Positions 19,680-27,833 of a stretch of 64,000 nucleotides of DNA are shown piece by piece. The stretch is from contig CACMRG010000003.1 of NCBI GenBank assembly GCA_902616005.1, positions 1 through 64,000 of the forward strand, given 5' to 3'. Below the pieces are notes generated by a model, which made no database searches, had not been told where the DNA came from, and worked only from the letters and a program-made list of their open reading frames with translations. The DNA comes from an uncultured SAR116 cluster alpha proteobacterium. GTDB taxonomy: Bacteria; Pseudomonadota; Alphaproteobacteria; Puniceispirillales; Marisalimonadaceae. The position numbers and the translations under genes are program-made. How positions within the stretch are numbered: the first letter of the stretch is position 1; each line of letters begins with the position of its first letter.

Positions 19680-20047
19680 TGACTCATTAAGGTGGTTAAC
19701 ATCTCTATAATCACACCTGTGTAACACTACAAAAATAATTACGTACACACCCTAAGGTAGCTTATGCATGGGTAGAATATGTGTGAACACACTTATAAAG
19801 TCTTTTTATTAACGAAATATTTTTAAATCTAAAACAAATTATAAAACAAATAATGCGTATTTATATCATGTTATGAAAAAAAAATCTAAGCTAATACTAA
19901 AGTTAAATAAGTTACGGTCAGTCTATGAGAGTAAAATATTGAAATTGAATTAAATTTATTCAAATTATCTGTTTTTAAATTAATTCCCAAAAACAATATT
20001 AATATCTATAATATTTATGTTAATGTATTTAAAAGACTGGAATAATT
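19680..20047. other. 368-bp intergenic region without a recognised gene
   Basis: No credible coding frame is seen. It holds a weak inverted sequence GTGTGAACACAC near 19790, followed eight bases later by a T-run (TTTTTATT), which might terminate the protease transcript. The remainder is AT-rich, with no clear promoter before the small gene at 20048. Confidence 0.4.
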
Positions 20048-20386
20048 ATGACTACATCAAAACTAATTAATTATACAACAAGAGAGTTTGTTTCTGAAAA
20101 TGAATTAGAATTATATGCAGCTAAACAAGATGATATATTTACTCCAAGAGTTGTTGAAGAATTTAAAAAAGCAGGTATGCTAAGAAGAGTTTTAACGAGG
20201 ATTTGGAATAAAGATGGCGTAGCGAGGGTTGGGATATTATTTGAATATAGAGACGAAAAAGCTTTTGTAGCATGTCAGACATTATTAGACAAATATCATG
20301 CGCCAAAAGTTAAAACTTTTGTTAACAAAGTTGTTGGTAGTAGAGGCATTGTACTTCATGAGTTTACAGCAGATGATTTTAGATAG
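20048..20386 (+). CDS. Conserved small protein of unknown function, paralogue A
   Basis: A 112-residue soluble protein with no signal peptide. I do not recognise the family. It is clearly paralogous to the product of 32289-32633. Shared text includes VEEFKKAGMLR / MEELSKAGLVR, WNKD, FEY-x2-EKAF-x-ACQ / FEY-x2-EKAY-x-ACQ, a PK-x-K, and RGI near the C terminus. The size and the alternation of strand and helix would suit a dimeric alpha-beta barrel (ferredoxin-like) fold, but that is inference. It stands alone between exported-protein genes. Confidence 0.7.
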   Translation: MTTSKLINYTTREFVSENELELYAAKQDDIFTPRVVEEFKKAGMLRRVLTRIWNKDGVARVGILFEYRDEKAFVACQTLLDKYHAPKVKTFVNKVVGSRGIVLHEFTADDFR

Positions 20387-20567
20387 TGTTTAATTGATGC
20401 TGTTTTTACGCATTTATATCAACTTTATACAAACACCAATAATATTGATCAATTATTCTTTTAATAACACATATGGTAGGGCGAGTAAGTGAAAACACTT
20501 TAGATATTAATTACAAATATTTTGTGTCAGAATTAATATCTTTATTAAATCCTATTGTTAAATCTTT

Positions 20568-21152
20568 TTAATGATATAATTTACTTCTTTTAGTTTCAAT
20601 TTTATTAAAGTATGTTTTTTTTAATTCATTTAATAAATCATCTGGCAACTCTATTTGAGTAATTTTCCAATCAATTCCTATTCGTTGAAATAATAGTGAT
20701 ATTTCATGCTCATTAACTGTATGATTTATAATAAAAGAATTATAGTTTTTAAATTTTATGATTTTAAATCCACCTATTAATGTATCAAAACTAGGTTTTG
20801 GTAGTTTTTTTGCCAATTGATTTTTTTTTAACAAAACACTTAAACCTTCGGAATTAACGTATCTATCTAGAATACTATCTATAATTTTTGATGCAAAACC
20901 TGTAATTAAAACACCTAAACCACCCAAATTATTAAAATTTGCATCTTTTTGAATTTCCTGAAGTAAATTTACATTCATATAATTTTTAAGATTTTGTCTG
21001 AACTTTTTCCATTCAATATATTCTTTAATAAGTGTCTTATCGTTATAGTAAATACCTTTGTGAATTTGGTGTGTTGAATAAAGGGCTGAAAATAAGTAGG
21101 CAATTATAGCTAAAATACTAATTACTATCGAACTTATAAAAAATTTTTTCAT
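20568..21152 (-). CDS. DUF2939-like membrane-anchored protein
   Basis: A 194-residue protein with an N-terminal membrane anchor (FFISSIVISILAIIAYLFS). After it comes LYSTHQIHKGIYYNDKTLIKEYIEWKKFRQNLK, which fits the DUF2939 pattern of a tyrosine/His-containing start, an acidic-aromatic turn and a following arginine helix. DRYVNSEGLSVLL resembles the family's second conserved block (D-x-x-V-T-P-E-G-L). Members are of unknown function and usually face the periplasm. It is the only minus-strand gene in its surroundings, with 250 bases of AT-rich spacer before the MORN protease. Confidence 0.65.
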   Translation of the reverse strand: MKKFFISSIVISILAIIAYLFSALYSTHQIHKGIYYNDKTLIKEYIEWKKFRQNLKNYMNVNLLQEIQKDANFNNLGGLGVLITGFASKIIDSILDRYVNSEGLSVLLKKNQLAKKLPKPSFDTLIGGFKIIKFKNYNSFIINHTVNEHEISLLFQRIGIDWKITQIELPDDLLNELKKTYFNKIETKRSKLYH

Positions 21153-21401
21153 TAAAAATATTATACCAAATTTAAATTCTTTATTAAAAGTTAAAAATGT
21201 ATAAAAGAAATTATACTATAAAGAATGGAATCAGTCATATAAAGTAGTATGGAATACATAAGAAATATATTTGAAAAAAAAAGGGTTATGTATTTGTTCT
21301 AATTGTATTCGTTTGATCAAATAGCTTTATGAAAAAATTTTAAATTATAGTAGTTTTTTCACAGGATTAACATTTATAAAATAATATTATAATATAACGA
21401 T

Positions 21402-23288
21402 ATGTTTTTTTTTAGAAAATTAATTTTACTCATCTCCCTAACAATCTGTATCGGTGTCAGTTATGCATCAAACATTAAAAACTGTCCAACCTGTACAAAT
21501 AATTCCTCTAAAGAAACAAAAGATAATCCAAATAATCAAAGTTCAAATCAATTAGATTTGTCAGATATTGGATGTATTTTTGCGTTTTCTGACCGGGCAC
21601 AATGTAGAGTGAAAAGGTTAAGTGATATAGAAATTTGTGAAATTATTGAAAGAGGTAGATTATCAAATGTTATAACTGAAGAACTTTTCAAAAAAAGTTT
21701 AAAAGAGGGCAAAAAAAGGTCTTTAAAATGTATAGACATTAGAGAAAAACCTACAAAAGTTATATCTAACTTATCAATAAATAAAAATGAAAATAAAAAA
21801 AATAAATGTCCTGAAAGTATTAAAGCGTATAAGGATAATTGTTATGGTTTTTTTAGATATAAAGATGGAGTTTTATATGAAGGATATTTTAAAAAAAACA
21901 AGTTTCATGGAAAAGGCAAGTATGTTTTTGGTGAAAATAGTGATTATTTCAGGAGCAAGTATGAAGGTCAATTTAAACAAGGGAAATTTGATGGATATGG
22001 TGAATTCTTAATTAACAATGGTGATGTTTATAAAGGGCAATTTAAGAATAATAAATATGAAGGTTATGGAACATATAAGTTTAAAAATGGCGAATCATAT
22101 CGAGGCAATTGGAAATATGGAAAATACCATGGTGTAGGAACTTTATATTTACTCTCTGGTGATAAATTATCTGGACAATTTAAAGATGGGAAAGCAAACG
22201 GAGAAGGTATTTATATCTACTCTAATAAAGGTAAATGGGCTGGTTATAAATATGAAGGTCAGTTTGCTAATGGAAAAAGAAATGGAAATGGAGTGTTAAC
22301 TTATGCTTCAGGAGCTCAATACAAAGGAAATTGGAAAAAGGATAAAAAGCATGGACAAGGTATTTATATTTCAAAAAATAAAAAAATCACTAATGGAACA
22401 TGGAGAAATGGAAAATTTGTTAAAGAAGATAATATAAAATCTAAAAATGCAAGACCATCTACATTATCTGTGGAGTCTCAAAAAGAAAGACATAAGATAA
22501 TAGCTTTGCAAAATAAGGCAGAAAAAGAAAAACGAAGGCGTAAAGCTTTAGAAAAAAGAGTTGCTGAGTTAGAAAAAAAGAATAGAGAGTTACAACAACC
22601 AAAAATACTTCAGCAAAAGCAATTGAACAAATTTGGTTCTGGTTTTTATGTAAGTAAGTTCAGACATATTGTTACTAATCAACACGTTGTGAGTAAGTGT
22701 AATAAGATTACTGTGGGTGATAGTATGAAGACACAGATACCTGCAGACTTAATTGCCTCAGATAAAAGAAATGATTTAGCAATTCTTCAAACTATATCTA
22801 TGGAGATGGCTTCTTCTGATACAAAATTATTTGTTCAGAAGTTGTCTATCCAGATTGTACCTGTGTTATCTGGAGGATTGATGAGGTCAGAAGATGTCAA
22901 TGGTGGTGAAGAGATACTAGTTGCAGGATATCCATTAGGTAATATGGTAAGTGATACAATGAAAGTAACAAAAGGTATCGTAAGTGCTACCAAGGGAATG
23001 GATAATGATGTTAGTCAGTTTGAGATTGATGCTGTTATCAGAAAAGGAAATAGTGGCGGTCCTATTTATGACAAAAGAGGGAACATAGTTGGCGTAGCGG
23101 TATCACGGTTAAATGTAAATAGAACTGATACAATTAATTTTGGTATTAAAGGTTCTACAGTTAAGCAGTTCTTATCTGCTCATGATATACCTACTAAATG
23201 GTCTAATAGAGAAGATGAGATAGATACTAAAGACATCTATAAGATAGCCTCAAAACAAACGGTAATGGTTGTGTGCCATCGTAACTAA
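21402..23288 (+). CDS. Exported MORN-repeat / coiled-coil / trypsin-like protease fusion
   Basis: 628 residues in four parts. A Sec signal peptide ends near SYAS (residue about 23). A short Cys-pair segment follows at about 65-110 (LSDIEICEI ... KKRSLKC). Seven full MORN repeats and a partial eighth lie at about 150-345 (units such as YKGQFKNNKYEGYGTYKF). Then come a charged coiled coil (about 365-405) and a trypsin-like domain with His428, Asp458 and Ser551 in TNQHVV, NDLAIL and GNSGGP. MORN repeats bind lipids or proteins in other systems, so the array may tether or regulate the protease. The protease part is an exact DNA copy of the domain at 19020-19676. Substrate and partners are unknown. 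Confidence 0.85.
   Translation: MFFFRKLILLISLTICIGVSYASNIKNCPTCTNNSSKETKDNPNNQSSNQLDLSDIGCIFAFSDRAQCRVKRLSDIEICEIIERGRLSNVITEELFKKSLKEGKKRSLKCIDIREKPTKVISNLSINKNENKKNKCPESIKAYKDNCYGFFRYKDGVLYEGYFKKNKFHGKGKYVFGENSDYFRSKYEGQFKQGKFDGYGEFLINNGDVYKGQFKNNKYEGYGTYKFKNGESYRGNWKYGKYHGVGTLYLLSGDKLSGQFKDGKANGEGIYIYSNKGKWAGYKYEGQFANGKRNGNGVLTYASGAQYKGNWKKDKKHGQGIYISKNKKITNGTWRNGKFVKEDNIKSKNARPSTLSVESQKERHKIIALQNKAEKEKRRRKALEKRVAELEKKNRELQQPKILQQKQLNKFGSGFYVSKFRHIVTNQHVVSKCNKITVGDSMKTQIPADLIASDKRNDLAILQTISMEMASSDTKLFVQKLSIQIVPVLSGGLMRSEDVNGGEEILVAGYPLGNMVSDTMKVTKGIVSATKGMDNDVSQFEIDAVIRKGNSGGPIYDKRGNIVGVAVSRLNVNRTDTINFGIKGSTVKQFLSAHDIPTKWSNREDEIDTKDIYKIASKQTVMVVCHRN
22626..23282 (+). repeat. 657-bp perfect direct repeat, copy 2
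   Basis: Second copy of the protease-domain repeat, offset by 3606 bases from 19020-19676. It begins at the base before the codon for Asn in NKFGSGF and ends two bases before the stop region, where the copies diverge (one extra Asn codon here). Confidence 0.95.
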
Positions 23289-23304
23289 AATTAATACATA
23301 AATG

Positions 23305-23332
23305 AAGCTTGTTTAAACTAGCATTCAAGCTT
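23305..23332. repeat. Inverted repeat after the MORN protease
   Basis: AAGCTTG (23305-23311) pairs with CAAGCTT (23326-23332) around a 14-base loop, 17 bases after the stop codon. No T-run follows, so it is a poor intrinsic terminator; it may still protect the 3' end or be chance. Confidence 0.3.
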
Positions 23333-23389
23333 GACTTGATAAGATTTAAAAAAATAATATAATTGAAATTTAATTTTATTTGAAAACTT

Positions 23390-23570
23390 ATGGCACTAAC
23401 TAAATTTGAAAAAGAACATAGAGAATATACCGAGTATAGAAAAATATTGCTCAGCGAGATGCAGCAAAGGCATCAATTAAGCAAGCAGAGGCAACTCAAA
23501 AGATAGCTAAAGAGGCAGTTAAACAAACTGAATTTTAAAAAAAACTGAGTCCTTAAAACAACAAGAAATT
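23390..23570 (+). pseudogene. 5' fragment of an interrupted coiled-coil protein gene
   Basis: From ATG 23390 the frame reads MALTKFEKEHREYTEYRK. The sensible Ala/Lys-rich coiled coil then continues in another frame (NIAQRDAAKASIKQAEATQK) from about 23443 to a TAA at 23536. A third frame continues from about 23532 (KKTESLKQQEILRKKEIEE) into the open frame at 23571. Both shifts fall at A-rich runs (around 23440 and 23536). Joined, they would make one protein with the gene at 23571-24437. This could be real decay, sequencing or assembly error in homopolymers, or, less likely, programmed shifting. Confidence 0.5.
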
Positions 23571-24437
23571 TTGAGGAAAAAAGAAATTGAAGAACGAATT
23601 AGCTATATAAAGAAAGTTATAGCAAAATTAAAATTCGAAATATCTGATGTTGATTTATCAGAGGGTAGTGGTAGAGCTGAAAAATTTTTAAAGATTAATA
23701 AAGAGTTTATTGTAAATGCGTCTAATTATCGAGAAGCATTAATTGAATTAGGAGAAACAGACTTAATTGAAAGTTTTATTAATTTTGAAAAAAAATTAAA
23801 AACTGTTAGAACTTCTATTTATAAAAATCCAAAGGATGCTAATTATATTCAATTAAAAGAAAATTTGATAAAGCTTCAAGATCTTATAAAAAAAAAGGAA
23901 ATAATTGAAGATGAAATTGCTGATCTAGAGAATAACCTCAAAGAAAATATTTCTTTGAAAAATAGTTTTTCTGAAAATTATTGTAATGTTTTTAATATTA
24001 GCAGTATAGAATTTAAAAAGATAATAAATGAAGATAGTATTAAATTTCCGAAATCTGGTTTTTTTATAATGATATTAAGAAGGTTTCTTTTAACATGTGG
24101 ATTTTTTTTAATTTTAGCATATTTTACAACTATAAATACTCCAGGATTTCAAAAGAATATTAGTGTTCTTATTGCTATAATTGTTCTTACATTTATTATT
24201 GCAGCTTTTGTTGGGAGAAAAACAGTAAAAAAAAGAGCTATAATATCCAAAATTGAAAAAGAATATAGAAAATTTAAAGTTAATGAAGAGAGATATGAAA
24301 TTAATTCCAAAAATTTAAAAGAGCAAAATAATATTCTTAAAAACTTAACAAATAATATCAATTCAGTTAAAAAAGAATTAGAAAAATTAAAAGAGAAAGC
24401 ACATAAATTAGGAAATGATATAAGAGAAATTTTCTAA
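23571..24437 (+). CDS. Coiled-coil membrane protein (probably 3' part of a broken gene)
   Basis: 288 residues from a TTG start. The layout is a charged coiled-coil stretch (about 1-150), two membrane segments (about 170-188, LLTCGFFLILAYF, and 198-212, LIAIIVLTFIIAAF), and a second coiled coil to the C terminus. No family was recognised. The same frame is open back to about 23532, and coiled-coil coding text continues upstream in other frames, so the annotated start is probably not the original one. It faces the caspase gene convergently, 32 bases away. Confidence 0.55.
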   Translation: MRKKEIEERISYIKKVIAKLKFEISDVDLSEGSGRAEKFLKINKEFIVNASNYREALIELGETDLIESFINFEKKLKTVRTSIYKNPKDANYIQLKENLIKLQDLIKKKEIIEDEIADLENNLKENISLKNSFSENYCNVFNISSIEFKKIINEDSIKFPKSGFFIMILRRFLLTCGFFLILAYFTTINTPGFQKNISVLIAIIVLTFIIAAFVGRKTVKKRAIISKIEKEYRKFKVNEERYEINSKNLKEQNNILKNLTNNINSVKKELEKLKEKAHKLGNDIREIF

Positions 24438-24469
24438 AATGTATATCTAATCTCATTAAGTATTAATAT

Positions 24470-25963
24470 CTAGTTGAACTGAACTAATACTGTTTTACCA
24501 TCACCTTGTAATTCAGGAGTTTGTAAGCCAGATGATTGTTGTATAACGTTCTCTCTAACATATTCATGAAGTTCAAGTGCTGTTATCTTATTGTCATTGT
24601 TAGTGTCTGCGAAACCTTCCATGCCTTTCATTAAGAAGTATGAGAACATTCCATGTTTAGCTTCTTCAAGCGGACGCGATATCTGTTCATTAGATGCAGC
24701 AGATAGGAGGATAAAATTATCTGGAATAGTTTGTTTTTTAACTTTAATTACAATAGGTCTTCCTGCTATAAGCATTTCCTCATTACGTGTTACACCTGAG
24801 TAGCATGTATCTAGAAAAACTGTTACACTTCGAGGATTGGATTGTTTGATGTCTTTGAATAATTCATTACGTAAAATAGCAGTTTTTTCAAGTAGTCTTG
24901 GTGAACCATCATGTGGAAGAAGATACATGTTTTTACCATCTTGGGACGCAAGACCATGACCAGCGAAAAATACGAATACATCTGACTTGTTAGTCATAAC
25001 AGAACGTCTTAACCACTCTTTTACTGATAAAAGAATTTCTTGTTCAGTTGCTTTATCATTTAATAAGATCCTTATTTTGTTTTCAGGTACACCTAGTTTT
25101 TCCGATGCAAAATCTTTGAAAAGTACTGCGTCTCTGTCTGCATAGAGCGCATCACCATTAGTGTTTTTATATCCTTCAATACCAACGATTAGAGCCAAAG
25201 CATTATTTTTTATAGATACTTTTTTATTGTTTAAAGGGTTAAGTTTTTTAAATTTTAGTTTAGTTTCTGTATTTGTATTTTTTCTTAAAAAAGTTACTTG
25301 CTTAGAAGTTTCTAGACCTGACTTATCAATTACAATAATTGATAATTCTAAGCCAGATAATGGTACAAAAGTTGAGTATTCGAATTTTCCATGACTATCA
25401 AAAAAAATGCTTTCATTATCAATTAATAATTTTTCTATTCCTAAGTTATCGCTAACTAACCCTCTAATAATACCAACTTTATTTTTAACTGTTTTGAATT
25501 TAATAATTAAGCTAGGTTGCTCTTTATCCGTGGTAATTTTAAACTTTTCTTCTTTTTTTTCTAAATTTAAATTTTTTTTCCAAAATTCACTCTCGTAACT
25601 ATTAGTAATTTTTTTTTTGCACTTAATATTTCTTTTTTTTATTTCTCTTTCCCATTTTAATATTTCAAATTTATTACTTCTATCAGAAGAATTAATATAC
25701 ATTGAACAAATATTTTTGTCAGTAGCTTTTAAATAAGTTTTACAGTAAAGCCCTCTTAAAAAGGCCTCTTTAACGTATTTACCGTACTCTCCATCAACTG
25801 CAACCCATACATTCCCATAGGAAGAAGTTTTTGAAGTTGCTAATTTACATATTTCTGCATCAGATTTACTAAACTCTGATGAATACAAGGTATGAATACA
25901 AATTAAAGGAGATAAAAAAATTAAAAAAAAGAATAAATTGAATTTTTTAATTATATATTTCAA
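24470..25963 (-). CDS. Exported caspase-like protease (orthocaspase) with EF-hand loop
   Basis: 497 residues from a TTG start one base after the upstream lipoprotein stop. A signal peptide (about 12-30, LFFFLIFLSPLICI) is followed by two Cys-pair segments (DAEIC ... RGLYC and DKNIC ... KRNIKC). A beta-rich middle comes next, then a C14 caspase domain from about residue 265 (ALIVGIEGY). The catalytic dyad is His336 in FAGHG and Cys387 in DTCYSG. Residues 453-464 (DTNNDNKITALE) match a canonical EF-hand calcium loop. Caspase-like proteins with Lys/Arg specificity are often Ca2+-activated; here secretion would expose the site to external Ca2+. The catalytic half is less AT-rich than the N-terminal half. 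Confidence 0.85.
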   Translation of the reverse strand: MKYIIKKFNLFFFLIFLSPLICIHTLYSSEFSKSDAEICKLATSKTSSYGNVWVAVDGEYGKYVKEAFLRGLYCKTYLKATDKNICSMYINSSDRSNKFEILKWEREIKKRNIKCKKKITNSYESEFWKKNLNLEKKEEKFKITTDKEQPSLIIKFKTVKNKVGIIRGLVSDNLGIEKLLIDNESIFFDSHGKFEYSTFVPLSGLELSIIVIDKSGLETSKQVTFLRKNTNTETKLKFKKLNPLNNKKVSIKNNALALIVGIEGYKNTNGDALYADRDAVLFKDFASEKLGVPENKIRILLNDKATEQEILLSVKEWLRRSVMTNKSDVFVFFAGHGLASQDGKNMYLLPHDGSPRLLEKTAILRNELFKDIKQSNPRSVTVFLDTCYSGVTRNEEMLIAGRPIVIKVKKQTIPDNFILLSAASNEQISRPLEEAKHGMFSYFLMKGMEGFADTNNDNKITALELHEYVRENVIQQSSGLQTPELQGDGKTVLVQFN

Positions 25964-25964
25964 T

Positions 25965-26300
25965 TTACTTACATTTAAGTTTTTGTTGAGCTGTATTTAT
26001 AGCCTCTACTTCACCCTTCCATTTTGCAACGTCACCTTCATGGTCTCCAGACAACTTACTGGCTGGAATTAAAACAAAAAATACAGTACCTGCATCTAAA
26101 TTTGCTTTAGAATTTTGCATATCAGAATATTTTTGTAATTCTCCTCTTGCATCGCTCATTTTTGTTGCTAATTGTGTACAAGAATAGTCCATATACTTTT
26201 CATGTGAAACATATGAAGCAGCAATTGAAGATGGCCTCGAAGCACATGATGTAATAAATAGTAAAGTTAAAAACATAAAAATGAATTTTGTTCTATACAT
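25965..26300 (-). CDS. Small lipoprotein upstream of the caspase gene
   Basis: 111 residues. The signal ends in a lipobox (LFITSC), followed by ASRPSSIAASYVSHEKYMDYSCTQLA, an amphipathic region and a Cys-ending C terminus (QQKLKCK). The N-terminal ASYVS...Y...SC-x-QL pattern occurs in a family of small proteobacterial lipoproteins of unknown function. ATG 26300 is chosen because AGGAG lies seven bases upstream; an upstream in-frame start would place ten odd residues before the signal peptide. It is followed after one base by the caspase start, so the two form an operon. Confidence 0.75.
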   Translation of the reverse strand: MYRTKFIFMFLTLLFITSCASRPSSIAASYVSHEKYMDYSCTQLATKMSDARGELQKYSDMQNSKANLDAGTVFFVLIPASKLSGDHEGDVAKWKGEVEAINTAQQKLKCK

Positions 26301-26486
26301 ATAATAACTCCTATAAATTATGTCTAACATGATTCAATAAATTTGCATAGGATTTCTTATATTTTTAAACAATCCAATTACTTATTTTAAAACTAATAAT
26401 ATTTAAAAGTAAAAGATGTATTTATTGTAAAAAATGTGAACAACGGAAAATAATTTTATTTCGTACGTTTATATAGGAATAATTAA

Positions 26487-27833
26487 TCAATTCTTTATCT
26501 TTACAATTTTAATTTTCTCATCAGATAATGTTGTAAACTCATGTATTAATTTTTTAAGTTTAATAAGTTTTTTGGTTAATTCCTTCTGTTTTTTAGTTAT
26601 TCTTTGAAGAGCAACTAATGAATCATTTGCATTTGTAAAGTCTTTGTTAAGAATGGAGCTAGTTCCAGCAGAGTAAAAGTACTTGCCTGCTTTTCTAAAA
26701 AAACCTTGTTTCTCAAATATTAAACCAGAATTAAAGTAAGCAAAATTATTTTTATTATTCAAAGAAATTGCTTTTTGGTATGCGGCAACTGATTTATCAT
26801 AATCTCCTAATTTAGTATAAACAAAGCCAAGGCCATTAAAATATATATCCTTTGGTTTAATGGCAATTGAGTCTAAAAAACTTGAAGAAGCTTTTTTATA
26901 TTGATTAAGCATTAAATATGAACGTCCTTTTAAAAAAATTAGTTCATGATTAGTGGCATTAATTTTTAATTTTTCATCAATTAAATCTATTGCTTTATTA
27001 TACTCACCCAATGAAAATAAAATATTTGGATTTATAATATTTTTATTTTTTATAGGTATTATTTTTTTATCAATAGGTACATTCATATATTTTAATTGTA
27101 ATTTATTATTTATAGTTTTTCTATCTGGAATAGTTTTAACTAATCGTCTTACTGCTGCATCTAACATTTGTAGCGCTACTTCTTCCTCAGTATTTGTTGA
27201 TGCTGAAAAAATTCCTGTGGCAAGACTTATTGGTGAAAGCGGAATTGTTCCTGCCCTTGAGGAAGCAATATGATTACCTTGCCACAGAAGTTCGCCATTT
27301 CGTTTTTTCAAAGAGAGGTATAAACCTACTTGTGTTGAAGAAAAAGCGACATAAAATTTATTTTCAAATTTTAAGATTTCACCTTCTAGTATAGCATCGC
27401 AATTAAGTGTTTTTAAAACAAGGTTAATATTTTTTTTAAGTTTTAAAAAATAAGTCATTTGATGAATTTCAACATCTCGGTATTTTTTTGGCGATAAATG
27501 ACCGTAAAGAGAATATTTTGCAAGGTTTACTTTATCTAATTTTGGAAACTCGTTTTTGTCTGACTTATCTTCTATTTTTCCTATAGCTATACAATTAATT
27601 TCTTCTGGATCAAAATTTTCATTAATTAAATATTTTACTTCCGGTAAGATGCTATCAGATTTAGTAAAATTTTTGACTTGCAAATATTTAGGTGTTTGGC
27701 AAGATGAAAGTATTAAAATCAAAAAAATAAATGGATAATTAATAAAAATTTTTTTTATGTATAAATTTAGAAAATATTTATTCACTTGTTTTGCCTTTAT
27801 TATATTTGCATATTCATTAAAAGCATACTCCAT
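26487..27833 (-). CDS. TPR lipoprotein with GNA1162/DUF799-like N-terminal domain
   Basis: A lipoprotein signal (FIFLILILSSCQ) is followed by a domain with CIAIGKIEDKS, NCDAILEGEI and LLWQGNHIASSRAGTIPLSP. This recalls the GNA1162/DUF799 lipoproteins and the CsgG/LpoB-type fold. About four TPR units then follow (EYNKAIDLIDEKLKIN, QYKKASSSFLDSIAIKP, DYDKSVAAYQKAISLN, FFRKAGKYF). The start is unresolved: the signal peptide would naturally begin near 27758-27747, where only ATA or ATT codons occur. The nearest in-frame ATG (27833) lies inside the divergent protease gene and has no ribosome binding site. I give that ATG as the outer limit. Confidence 0.6.
   Translation of the reverse strand: MEYAFNEYANIIKAKQVNKYFLNLYIKKIFINYPFIFLILILSSCQTPKYLQVKNFTKSDSILPEVKYLINENFDPEEINCIAIGKIEDKSDKNEFPKLDKVNLAKYSLYGHLSPKKYRDVEIHQMTYFLKLKKNINLVLKTLNCDAILEGEILKFENKFYVAFSSTQVGLYLSLKKRNGELLWQGNHIASSRAGTIPLSPISLATGIFSASTNTEEEVALQMLDAAVRRLVKTIPDRKTINNKLQLKYMNVPIDKKIIPIKNKNIINPNILFSLGEYNKAIDLIDEKLKINATNHELIFLKGRSYLMLNQYKKASSSFLDSIAIKPKDIYFNGLGFVYTKLGDYDKSVAAYQKAISLNNKNNFAYFNSGLIFEKQGFFRKAGKYFYSAGTSSILNKDFTNANDSLVALQRITKKQKELTKKLIKLKKLIHEFTTLSDEKIKIVKIKN

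Noticed and set aside
20461-20505. A GTG-AAAA-CAC hairpin after the first unknown small gene as a terminator
   Set aside because: The stem is only five base pairs and no T-run follows.
19020-23282. An insertion sequence or composite transposon carrying the repeated 657 bp
   Set aside because: No transposase, terminal inverted repeats or target duplications are seen; the repeat ends coincide with the protease domain.
23443-23580. Programmed ribosomal frameshifting in the coiled-coil gene
   Set aside because: Two shifts would be required and no slippery heptamer with a downstream structure is evident; decay or base-call error is simpler.
26953-27738. Plus-strand frames of 60-106 codons opposite the TPR lipoprotein
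   Set aside because: The TPR and lipoprotein features on the minus strand are clear; the opposite frames have AT-driven hydrophobic composition without motifs.
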